Positions 52,694 through 64,000 of a stretch of DNA of 64,000 bases are shown here, in pieces (positions within the stretch are counted from its first letter, which is position 1; every line of letters begins with the position of its first letter). The DNA lies in the NCBI GenBank assembly GCA_963787285.1, contig CAWBCM010000008.1, positions 295,560 to 359,559 on the forward strand, written 5' to 3'. The notes below the pieces were generated by a model. The model had not been told where the DNA came from, ran no database searches, and saw nothing but the letters and a program-made list of their open reading frames with translations. The position numbers were made by a program, and so were the translations under genes. This DNA is from JAHEJN01 sp963787285 (GTDB lineage: Bacteria > Actinomycetota > Acidimicrobiia > Acidimicrobiales > JAHEJN01).

Positions 52694-53962
52694 GTGTCCT
52701 TCGGCGAAGTGTGCATCGTGGCCGCAGTGCTGCTGGCGTTCTCGCTGGTCTCCCGCCGCACCTCGAAACTCCCGGTCACCATGCCGATGGTGCTGGTGGC
52801 CGCCGGCGCCGTCAGCGAGGCCACCGGTGCGGTGACCCTCGACACCGAGATCGGGGCCGTGGTGTTGATCGCCGAGGTCACCCTGGCGGTCATCCTCTTC
52901 GGTGACGCCGTCCGGATCAACGTGTCGGCCCTGCGCAACGACGCCGGACTTCCGGGGCGTCTGCTCCTCGTCGGTCTGCCGATCTCGGTCGCACTCGGCA
53001 CCGTGATGACGGCGGCGTTGCTCACCGATCTCTCCTGGGCCGAGGCCGCCCTCGTCGCCGCCATCCTGAGCCCCACCGACGCCGCCCTCGGTACGGCCGT
53101 CGTGAGCGACGAGGCGGTGCCGTTGCGCGTGCGACAGGGGCTCAACGTCGAGTCGGGTCTCAACGACGGCATGGTGTTGCCTGCGGTGCTGTTGTTCATC
53201 GCGCTGTCGACCGACGAGGAGACGACGGCCGGGTTCTGGGGTCGATTCGTGCTGCGCCAGGTGGGACTCGGTGTGGTCGTCGGACTGGCGATCGGCGCCG
53301 GTGGCGCCTGGTTGCTCACGAAAGCGCTCGACCGGAACTGGGTCGAGGGCATCTACGCCCAGCTCGGCACGCTCTGCGTGGCGGTGCTCGCCTTCGCCGG
53401 AGCCCTCGCCGCGGAGTCGAACGGCTTCATCGCCGCCTTCATCGCAGGCCTCGCGTTCGGTCACATCGCCGACGACGAGACCGCGGAGCATCTCGACGAG
53501 TACACCGAGGACACCGGTCAGTTGCTCGCGGCCGTTGCGTTCTTCCTGTTCGGCAACCTCTTCGTGAGCGACGCGCTCGACTCGACCACCGTGTGGGTCG
53601 TCCTGTGTGCGCTCGGCACCCTCACCATCGGCAGGATCATCCCGGTGTGGATCGCGCTCACGGGGATGGGCGCGGCGTGGCCGACCCGATTGTTCATCGG
53701 GTGGTTCGGACCCCGGGGGCTGGCCTCGATCGCCTTCGGTCTCCTGCTGCTCGAGGAGGAGAGCCTCGAGGGGGCCGAGGAACTGTTCGCGGTGATCGCG
53801 CTCGTGGTTCTGGCCAGCGTGGTGTTGCACGGTGCGTCGGCGTCGTGGGGCGCACGGCGATACGGCCGCTGGTTCGCCACGATGACCGACGACGAGCTCG
53901 ACGAGATGCCCGAAGCGATGCCGGTGATTCCCCGCCGAAATCGATGGGCTCCGAAGATCTGA
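52694..53962 (+). CDS. Cation/proton antiporter, CPA1 (NhaP) type
   Basis: 422-residue membrane protein with about 12 hydrophobic segments. ILSPTDAALGTAVV and RQGLNVESGLNDGMVLP hold the conserved Thr-Asp and Asn-Asp ion-site residues of CPA1 antiporters, and GWFGPRGLASIAFGLLLL is the characteristic late helix. The C-terminus is short and Arg-rich. GTG start at 52694, with a GAACAT -10-like element 5 nt upstream. Confidence 0.88.
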   Translation: MSFGEVCIVAAVLLAFSLVSRRTSKLPVTMPMVLVAAGAVSEATGAVTLDTEIGAVVLIAEVTLAVILFGDAVRINVSALRNDAGLPGRLLLVGLPISVALGTVMTAALLTDLSWAEAALVAAILSPTDAALGTAVVSDEAVPLRVRQGLNVESGLNDGMVLPAVLLFIALSTDEETTAGFWGRFVLRQVGLGVVVGLAIGAGGAWLLTKALDRNWVEGIYAQLGTLCVAVLAFAGALAAESNGFIAAFIAGLAFGHIADDETAEHLDEYTEDTGQLLAAVAFFLFGNLFVSDALDSTTVWVVLCALGTLTIGRIIPVWIALTGMGAAWPTRLFIGWFGPRGLASIAFGLLLLEEESLEGAEELFAVIALVVLASVVLHGASASWGARRYGRWFATMTDDELDEMPEAMPVIPRRNRWAPKI

Positions 53963-53975
53963 CCTCATGGGTCCG

Positions 53976-53981
53976 TAGGCT
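53976..53981 (+). promoter_or_regulatory. -10 element TAGGCT of a leaderless promoter
   Basis: TAGGCT, then 6 nt, then GTG 53988. Identical in sequence and spacing to the element at 43203. Confidence 0.5.
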
Positions 53982-53987
53982 CACGGG

Positions 53988-55121
53988 GTGCTGAGCTTTC
54001 TGACGGGACGGCGGCGATCTCCACAGACGGTGCGTGAGGTGCTCGAAGGACTCGGTCTCTCCGAGGAGGAGATCGCCCGGGCCGAAGCCGATGGCACCGA
54101 CGAGATGCTGGCGATCGACCGCGTGGTTCTTCCCGAGCCGGTCGAGTTCACGATCGGTGAGCTGGCCGAGGCAGTGGGCATCGAGACGGCTGTGGTGCGG
54201 TCGTACTGGCGCGCCATGGGCTTCGCCGACGTGCCCGAGGACGAGGCGGCCTTCAGCCGACGCGACCTCGAGATCATGAGGGCCTTCACCGATCTCGCCC
54301 GAGCCGACGTCGTCGACGCCGACGACGCGCTCCGGATGTCACGGGTGCTCGGGTTGTCGATGGCCGGCGTCGCCACTGCGGTCGTCGACGCGGCCGATGC
54401 CCGATCGGCCGAGCGACGCGAGCTCGTGGCCGACGGCGACGCCGAGGCATTGGCCCGGCACGAGGCCGAGTCGCTCGCCGTACGCGCCGGCGACCTCCTG
54501 CCGTTCATGAGCGAGGTCATCGACTACGCCTTTCGCCGTCACCTACGGGCCGCGAGCCGGCGGCGGATCGTCTCGGCGACGCAGTTCAGTGGTGAGGGCC
54601 AAGTGGTCGGCTTCGTCGACCTGGTGCGCTTCACCGCGCTCAGCCAGCAGCTCGACGAGGGCGCGCTCGCCCGCCTCATCGAGCGCTTCGACAGTCTCAC
54701 CAACGACATCGTCGTGAGTCACCGCGGCCGCATCGTGAAGATGATCGGCGACGAAGCCATGTTCACCGTGCTCGACCCGGTGAAGGGCGCCCGCATGGCC
54801 CTCGATCTCGCGCAGACCTTCGCCGACGACCCGTCGCTCTCCGACGTGCGCGTGGGTCTTGCCAACGGCCCCGTACTCACCCGAGACGGCGATCTCTACG
54901 GGCCGGTCGTGAACCTGGCCAGCCGCCTGGTCGAAACCGGTCGAGCCGGGTCGACCGTCATCAGTCAATCGATGCGTGACGCCCTCGCCGGCAACCCCGA
55001 GTTCAGTGTGCGCAGCAGCGGGAGCAAACGGCTGCGCCACATCGGCACCGTCCGTACCTACCGCCTGAAGCCGGGGCCCGAGTGGTCACCAGGCGTGGGC
55101 TCGGCCACGTCGGTGGCGTGA
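53988..55121 (+). CDS. Class III adenylate cyclase with N-terminal actinobacterial regulatory domain
   Basis: 377 residues. Residues 1-185 match the adenylate-cyclase regulatory domain of actinobacteria (Rv1264-like), with FTIGELAEAVGIETAVVRSYW and FSRRDLEIMRAFTDLA. The cyclase homology domain follows: metal Asp in GFVDLVRFT, KMIGDEAMF (substrate Lys and second metal Asp), and YGPVVNLASRL (transition-state Asn and Arg). Soluble, producing cAMP; the N-terminal domain in relatives responds to pH. Convergent with the next gene, one base apart. Confidence 0.9.
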   Translation: MLSFLTGRRRSPQTVREVLEGLGLSEEEIARAEADGTDEMLAIDRVVLPEPVEFTIGELAEAVGIETAVVRSYWRAMGFADVPEDEAAFSRRDLEIMRAFTDLARADVVDADDALRMSRVLGLSMAGVATAVVDAADARSAERRELVADGDAEALARHEAESLAVRAGDLLPFMSEVIDYAFRRHLRAASRRRIVSATQFSGEGQVVGFVDLVRFTALSQQLDEGALARLIERFDSLTNDIVVSHRGRIVKMIGDEAMFTVLDPVKGARMALDLAQTFADDPSLSDVRVGLANGPVLTRDGDLYGPVVNLASRLVETGRAGSTVISQSMRDALAGNPEFSVRSSGSKRLRHIGTVRTYRLKPGPEWSPGVGSATSVA

Positions 55122-55122
55122 C

Positions 55123-56132
55123 TCAGGTCGAGTACGACACGAGCGACTGCATGTAGTTGGCCCGTTCGAATGCGCTCGGATCCGGCGACGACAGCTGGCT
55201 CAGACTGCCGCGGGCCTGGTCGAGCGACACATAATCGCGCTCGGAGAACCACCGACGCACGCCGCCGAGCACCGTCGCCACGTGACCGGCACCGTGCTGC
55301 AACAACGCCGAGGTCATCATGGCCACGTCGGCCCCGGCCAGCACCAGCTTCACGACTGCGTCGGCATCGTGCACGCCGGTGGTGGCGGCGAGCGACGCAT
55401 CGACACGGCCGTGCAGGATCGCCATCCACCGCAGCACCAGACGCATCTCGGCCGGTGTGCTGAGGACGAGGTTGGGTGTCGTCGTGAGCGAATCCAGATC
55501 GAAGTCGGGCTGGTAGAACCGGTTGAACAACACCAAGCCATCGGCTCCGGCGTCGACGAGGCGCCGAGCCATGTGGCCAGGGGAACTGAAGTACGGGCCG
55601 ACCTTCACCGCGAGCGGCACGTCGACGGCCGCGCGCACCGACGTCACCAGACTCAGGTACCGATCCTCGACCTCGGCTCCGCTCACGTCGACGTCGGCGG
55701 CGACGAGGTAGACGTTGAGCTCGAGGGCATCGGCCCCCTCGTCTTGAAGGACCTTCGCGAAATGGGTCCATCCCCCGACCGAGGTGCCGTTCAGACTCGC
55801 GATCACCGGGACATCGAGCTCGGCCTTGGCCGTGCGCAGGTTGTCGAGGTAGCGCTCGGGCCCGGTGTTGTAGGTGTCGAGCTCGGGGAAGTAGCCACCG
55901 AACACCTCACTCACCTGATCGGCCCCGAACTCGATGCCGGCATGGAGCGCCATGGCATCGTGCTCGATCTGCTCCTCGAACAGCGACGGCAGCACCACAG
56001 CGGCGACCCCCGCTTCCTGCAGCTGGATCAGCGTGTCGGCCGACCCCGTGAGGGGCGAGGCCGACGCAACGATCGGGTTGGCCAGCTCGAGGCCCAGGTA
56101 GCTCGTGGCCATGTCAGTGTCGTGGGTCGGAT

Positions 56133-56136
<4 letters not shown>
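55123..56136 (-). CDS. Dihydroorotate dehydrogenase-like flavoprotein associated with PFOR
   Basis: 337 residues, TIM-barrel FMN protein of the class 1 dihydroorotate dehydrogenase superfamily: LELANPIVASASPLTGS, VPVIASLNGTSVGGWTHFA, ALELNVYLV, VPLAVKVGPYFSS (FMN Lys) and AGADVAMMTSALLQHG. It is commonly paired with nifJ-type PFOR and is unlikely to be the pyrimidine enzyme. The GTG at 56136 overlaps the PFOR stop (GTGA); a later ATG at 56112 is an alternative start. Confidence 0.85.
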
Positions 56137-59763
<3,627 letters not shown>

Positions 59764-59799
59764 CGCTCCGAGCCTGTCGGGTCGGAGTCGGCACCCATA

Positions 59800-59813
59800 G
59801 GGGCCAAGGTCCC
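59800..59813. promoter_or_regulatory. DosR/DevR-like box 1
   Basis: GGGGCCAAGGTCCC matches GGGNCYWWRGNCCC, the core of the mycobacterial DosR palindrome (TTSGGGACTWWAGTCCCSAA). It sits in the divergent PFOR/PPDK promoter, 37 bp from the PFOR start. Confidence 0.5.
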
Positions 59814-59834
59814 GTCTGGAGAAAGTCGCTCGAT

Positions 59835-59848
59835 GGGTCCTTGGTCCC
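59835..59848. promoter_or_regulatory. DosR/DevR-like box 2
   Basis: GGGTCCTTGGTCCC also matches GGGNCYWWRGNCCC exactly. Its centre is 35 bp from that of box 1 and 65 bp lie between it and the PPDK start. Two sites in 149 bp favour a genuine regulated promoter. Confidence 0.5.
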
Positions 59849-59912
59849 TTGCCGTGGCCGACGCCACGGCCGAGACTTCGAGTCGTCCCCTCACCCGCAC
59901 GTGGAGCGCGCC

Positions 59913-62649
59913 ATGACGTCAACGAAAACCTGGGTCTACCTCTTCGAAGAGATCGCCGATGCCCAAGCCGCCGCGGGCGGGGGTTGGGACGAGACCCGCT
60001 CCCTGCTCGGTGGCAAGGGTGCCAACCTCGGTGAGATGACCCGGCTGGGGGTTCCCGTGCCGCCGGGCTTCACCATCACGACCGAAGCCTGCATCGCCTA
60101 CCTCGAAGGCGGTGGCCGCTTCCCCGACGGGATGTGGGACCAAGTGCTCGACGCGGTCGGCAAGGTCGAGGCCGCCGCAGGGAAGGCCTTCGGCAACGCC
60201 GAACGCCCGTTGCTGCTGTCGTGTCGCAGCGGCGCCAAGTTCTCCATGCCGGGAATGATGGACACGGTGCTCAACATCGGACTGAACGAGGAGGTCATCG
60301 CCGGCCTGATCGAGCTCACCGGTGACGCGCACTTCGTGTACGACGCCCAACGGCGTCTGATCCAGATGTTCGGCTCCGTGGTGCTCGGTGTCGACGATGC
60401 GCTGTTCGAGGCGCCACTCTCGCGCTTTCGCGAGCGGGCCCATGCCGCGACCGACGCCGAGCTCAGCCCGGCCGACCTGCGCGCCGCCGCTGCGGAGTTC
60501 CGCATGATCGTCGAGCGCCACGCCGGCCAACCCTTCCCCGACGACCCCATCACCCAGCTGCGCAACTCTGTCGAGGCGGTCTTCCGTTCCTGGAACGGCA
60601 AGCGAGCCATCGACTACCGCAACGCCGCCGGCATCGCTCACGACCTCGGCACGGCGGTCAACATCCAGACCATGGTGTTCGGCAACATGGGTGACGACTC
60701 CGCCACCGGCGTGGCCATGTCGCGCAACGCCACCACCGGCGAGCCGGTGATCGAGGGCGACTTCCTCGTCAACGCCCAGGGTGAAGACGTGGTTGCGGGC
60801 ATTCGCGCCACACGGCCCATCTCCGAGCTGGCCGCCGAGATGCCCGAGCGCTACGAGGAGTTCGCCGGCTATGCCGGCGCGCTCGAACAGCACTACCACG
60901 ACATGCAGGACATGGAGTTCACCATCGAACGGGGCAAGCTCTGGATGCTCCAGACCCGTGACGGCAAGCGCACGGCCCAGGCAGCGGTACGCATCGCGGT
61001 CGACCAGGCCGACGAAGGGCTGATCTCGCGCGACGAGGCCCTCATGCGGATCAAGCCCGACCAGGTCGACACGTTTCTGCACCCCCAGTTCGTGCCCGAG
61101 AGCAAGCGGACCGCGCTGAGCGATGGCGCCCTGCTCGGCGCCGGGCTGAACGTCGCCCCCGGCGCCGCGGTGGGCATGGTCGCCTTCGACGCCGACGTCG
61201 CCCAGCGCTGGGTTCAGGACGAGGGTCGAGCGGTCATCATGGCCCGACCCGAGACCAAGCCCGACGACGTGCACGGCATGTTGGCGGCCAACGGCATCGT
61301 CACCAGTCGGGGAGGCCGAACGAGCCATGCGGCCCTGGTCGCCCGCCAGTTCGGGAAGCCGGCGGTGGTCGGAGTCGCGGCACTCGACATCGATCTCGAC
61401 GAGCGCGTGCTCCGGGTCGGGACCCGCGTGGTCCACGAGGGCGAGTGGATCTCCCTCGACGGCAACACCGGCGAGATCTTCGTGGGCCAACTCGAGACGT
61501 CCGTACTCCCGATCTCGACAACCCCTGGCTCACCAAGCTGCTCGGCTGGGCCGACGAGCGTCGCGACATCGGCGTGTGGACCAATGCCGACACGCCCGCC
61601 GATGCCGCGCTGGCCCGCAACTACGGAGCCGAGGGCATCGGTCTCACCCGTACCGAGCACATGTTCTTCGCCACCGATCGGCTGCCCATCGTCCAGCGCA
61701 TGATCACCGCCGAGCTGCCGGCCGACCAACGGGCAGCCCTCGATGAACTCCTTCCCCTGCAGCGCAGCGACTTCGCCGGTCTGTTCCGGGCGATGGACGG
61801 ACTGCCGGTCACCATCCGGCTGATCGATCCGCCGCTGCACGAGTTCCTGCCGAGCTACGACGAGCTGCAGCCGCGAGCTCACCGATCTGAAGATCCAGCT
61901 CACCGCGGCCTCGACTCTGGCCGAGGTCGACGGCCTGCTGCGCGACAGTCGAGATGCGCGAGCACCTGCTCGAACGGGTGGAGGAGCTACGCGAAGTCGA
62001 ACCCGATGCTCGGGCTTCGCGGCGTGCGGCTGGGCATGCATGCGTCCCGATCTCACCCGCATGCAGGTCCGGGCCATCTTCGAGGCGGCCTGCGAGGTCG
62101 CCGCCGAAGGCGTCGTGGTGCATCCGAAGGTGATGATTCCCCTCGTGAGCCACGTGAACGAGCTGTCGGCCAGCGTGAAGTGCTCGAAGCCGAGGCGAAG
62201 GCCGTCATGGACGAACGGCACCGCGAGATCGCCTACGAGTTCGGCACCATGATCGAGGTGCCCCGTGCGGCACTGACCGCCGGCGAGCTCGCCGAGTACG
62301 CCGAGTTCGTCTCGTTCGGCACCAACGACCTCACCCAGATGACCTACGGCATCAGCCGCGACGACGCCGAGGCCGGCTTCCTCATCAGCTACATCCAGAA
62401 CGGCCTGCTCGAGCGGAACCCGTTCGCCACACTCGACGAGGGCGGGGTGGGTGCGCTCATGCGGATGGCGATCGAGGGCGGTCGCAGCCGCGCGACCCGA
62501 CCTCGCAGGTCGGCATCTGCGGTGAGCACGGCGGCGATCCCGAATCGATCGCTCTGTGCCGCAAGCTCGGCGTCGACTACGTGAGCTGCTCGCCACCTCG
62601 GGTGCCGGTGGCGCGGTTGGCCGCGGCCCAGGCCGCAATCGTCGGCTGA
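59913..62649 (+). CDS. ppdK: Pyruvate, phosphate dikinase (several frame breaks in the C-terminal third)
   Basis: About 912 codons. It interconverts pyruvate, ATP and Pi with PEP, AMP and PPi. N-terminal nucleotide domain: LLGGKGANLGEMTRLGVPVP and SGAKFSMPGMMDTVLNIG; phosphohistidine domain: GGRTSHAALVARQFGKP with His472; C-terminal PEP barrel: EGIGLTRTEHMFF, SFGTNDLTQMTYG, and the catalytic Cys in GICGEHGGDP. Frame changes occur near 61497, 61873, 61950, 62035, 62175 and 62490, but every block is recoverable. ATG 59913 is preceded by GGAG. Divergent from PFOR; together they could control the pyruvate/PEP node. Confidence 0.9.
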
Positions 62650-62655
62650 GCTCAG
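62646..62655. other. Palindrome containing both convergent stop codons
   Basis: CTGAGCTCAG is a perfect 10-bp palindrome that includes the PPDK stop (TGA) and the dehydrogenase stop (TCA on +). It is too short to be a terminator by itself; the two genes are separated by only two bases. Confidence 0.35.
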
Positions 62656-63258
62656 TCGTCGGCGACGACCTCGTTGGTGCACGGGCGCCCGTCGAGCAGA
62701 TCGGCCACGTTCGCAAGGGTCGGTGTCGGCAATGGCCGCCAGCGCCTCGTTCGTCAGAAAGGCCTGATGGGCGGTGATCAACACGTTGGGAAACGTGAGC
62801 AGCCGGGCGAAGACGTCGTCTTCGAGCACCTCGGCGCTGCGGTCCTCGAAGAACAGTCGTGCCTCCTCCTCGTACACGTCGAGGGCAAGCGAGCCGATCC
62901 GGCCCGACTTCAGACCCGCGACGACAGCTTCGGTGTCGATGAGTGGACCGCGGCCAGTGTTCACGAGCATGACCCCCTGCTTCATCGATTCGATGGCCGC
63001 GGCGTCGACGAGATGGTGGGTCTCCTCGGTGAGCGGACAGTTGAGCGTGATGAGGTCGGCTCGACCCAATGCGTCTTCGAGCGACGTGTACTCGACGCCC
63101 AGCTCGACCAGATGGTCGTTGGGATACTGGTCGACGGCGAGCACCTGACAGCGAAGGTGCCAAAGGAGCCGAGCCACGATCGTGCCGATCCTTCCCGTCC
63201 CGACCACGGCGGCGGTCTTGCCGGCCAGATCGAAGCCGACGAGACCGTCGAGGGAGAA
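62652..63258 (-). CDS. D-2-hydroxyacid (D-lactate) dehydrogenase, 5'-truncated
   Basis: About 200 residues of an LDH of the D-isomer-specific family. It has FSLDGLVGFDLAGKTAAVVG then TGRIG (NAD-binding), LNCPLTEETHHLVD, VNTGRGPLIDTEAVVAGL (catalytic Arg) and LDVYEEEARLFFED, with the His in NVLITAHQAFLT. One frame break near 62715 leads to the natural end (PCTNEVVADD). The first 130 or so residues of the usual 330 are missing: homology begins abruptly at FSLDG, where an unrelated rightward gene fragment starts. Either a rearrangement or an assembly join. Confidence 0.75.
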
Positions 63259-63441
63259 GAAACCTGGCAGGACCCGGCCGACGTCGAGACGGCCTATCAA
63301 GCGATCGTTCGAGACGGCACCACCGTGCACCAGGAGGCGCTACTCAACGAGGAGCTGCTGCGCAGCCTCTGGCCGGAGTTGATGCTCCCCGAGCGATGCC
63401 GGCGCACGTGGGAAGACCGTTTCCCCGACCTCGTCGCCTAA
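63256..63441 (+). CDS. C-terminal fragment of a small protein paired with the AbiEii-type gene
   Basis: 62 codons, open at the 5' side with no start codon, reading ETWQDPADVETAYQAIV, then LLRSLWPELMLPERCRRTWE and stopping at 63441. The RLWP..LP..WE pattern resembles small proteins found directly upstream of AbiEii-like nucleotidyltransferases in actinobacteria, perhaps the antitoxin partner. Its beginning coincides with the truncation point of the D-LDH gene. Confidence 0.5.
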   Translation, partial: EETWQDPADVETAYQAIVRDGTTVHQEALLNEELLRSLWPELMLPERCRRTWEDRFPDLVA

Positions 63442-63450
63442 AGGTCAGTC

Positions 63451-64000
63451 ATGGCTGACCACAACAATGACAACGCGACGGACGTTGCGTTCCAGCGGTT
63501 CGTCACCACGCTGCTCCTCAATCACATCGGCTCGGCAGGTTTCGCCCTCGCCGGGTCCGGGGCGATCCGCGAACACGGCATCACCGACCGACTCACCCGC
63601 GACGTCGACCTGTTCACGACTGCCGCGACCAGCCCAGCGGCATTGCCGGTGCCGTTGCCGCGGCCGAGGACGCCCTGCGCAACGGCTATGGCTACCGAGT
63701 CGTCCGGACGCGCATCACCCCCGAGTTCGCCCGGCTCCTGATCGAGACCACCGACAACGAGGACAGGATGGTCGAGGTCGACCTCGGCATCGACTGGCGC
63801 AGCGAGCCCCCAACACAGCTTGCGGTAGGGCCCGTCCTCGCGCTGCGCGACGCCGTAGGTAGCAAGGTCGCCGCCGTCTACTCCCGAGGAGAGGCCCGGG
63901 ACTTTCTCGACCTCGACGCGATACGCGGTCTCGGCGATTCACCGATCCCGAACTACTCGCGCTGGCTAAGGCGCACGACCCCGGTTTCGACCTGGGCCAC
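63451..64000 (+). CDS. AbiEii/AbiGii-family nucleotidyltransferase, toxin-like (partial, frame-disrupted)
   Basis: Begins MADHNNDNATDVAFQRF with AGSGAIREHGITDRLTRDVDLF, the GSxxL/DxD nucleotidyltransferase signature. The frame changes near 63637 (resuming AGAVAAAEDALRNGYGYRVV, MVEVDLGIDW) and again near 63935 (resuming RFTDPELLALAKAHDPGFDLG), and the gene leaves the window. Relatives are toxins of type IV-like toxin-antitoxin or abortive-infection systems. The preceding fragment may be its partner. Sequence quality is poor here. Confidence 0.72.

Overview
This is a high-GC, densely coding window. The many 1-4 bp gene overlaps (ATGA, GTGA, TGATG), GTG/TTG starts, apparently leaderless promoters and the gene families present suggest an Actinomycetota chromosome. 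An Acidimicrobiia-type (Ilumatobacter-like) relative is likely, but that is inference because no rRNA or other marker gene is present. I see no tRNA, rRNA, CRISPR array, transposase or integrase.

Layout: 1-4922 is a liv-type ABC importer (livG partial, livM, livH, livK). 4975-14473 is a nitrogen-compound catabolic block: three FAD-dependent amine/D-amino-acid oxidases, hydantoinase/oxoprolinase HyuA-HyuB, an SDR and a class V aminotransferase. 14569-17457 holds a TrkH/TrkA potassium uptake pair and a class II aldolase. 17528-34572 is a non-ribosomal peptide cluster. 34646-39674 carries miscellaneous genes, including a HupE/UreJ-like membrane protein and a possible secreted toxin-like protein. 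39691-43081 is the transglutaminase / alpha-E / ATP-grasp operon. 43215-45960 includes a peroxiredoxin-like gene with an in-frame TGA that looks like selenocysteine. 45957-51363 is a meta-cleavage pathway of the homoprotocatechuate type, followed by a P450, a Na+/H+ antiporter and an adenylate cyclase. 55123-62649 carries PFOR, a dihydroorotate-dehydrogenase-like protein and pyruvate phosphate dikinase around a promoter with two DosR-like boxes. The right edge has a truncated D-lactate dehydrogenase abutting a truncated partner gene and an AbiEii-type nucleotidyltransferase.

The most unusual system is the NRPS cluster. Module 1 is C-A-PCP-E, but its adenylation domain, with an Asn-type pocket (DLTKIGEVGK), is interrupted between motifs A8 and A9 by about 330 residues resembling a WbpG-like (N-acetyl-sugar amidotransferase) PP-loop ATP pyrophosphatase, complete with SGGKDS and three cysteine clusters. 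Module 2 is C-A-PCP-E. Module 3 is C-PCP-TE without an A domain, and its thioesterase has a Cys nucleophile. A stand-alone A domain, a stand-alone carrier, an Sfp-type PPTase, an Fe(II)/2OG dioxygenase and an acyl-CoA dehydrogenase complete it. I infer a short peptide with a D-Asn-derived residue, perhaps converted on-line to an amidine or thioamide.

A caution on quality: several otherwise conserved genes (livK, trkA, NRPS module 2, the acyl-CoA dehydrogenase, PFOR, PPDK, D-LDH, AbiEii) have single-base frame breaks, clustered in patches, while neighbouring multi-kilobase genes are intact. I treat these as probable sequence errors rather than pseudogenes.
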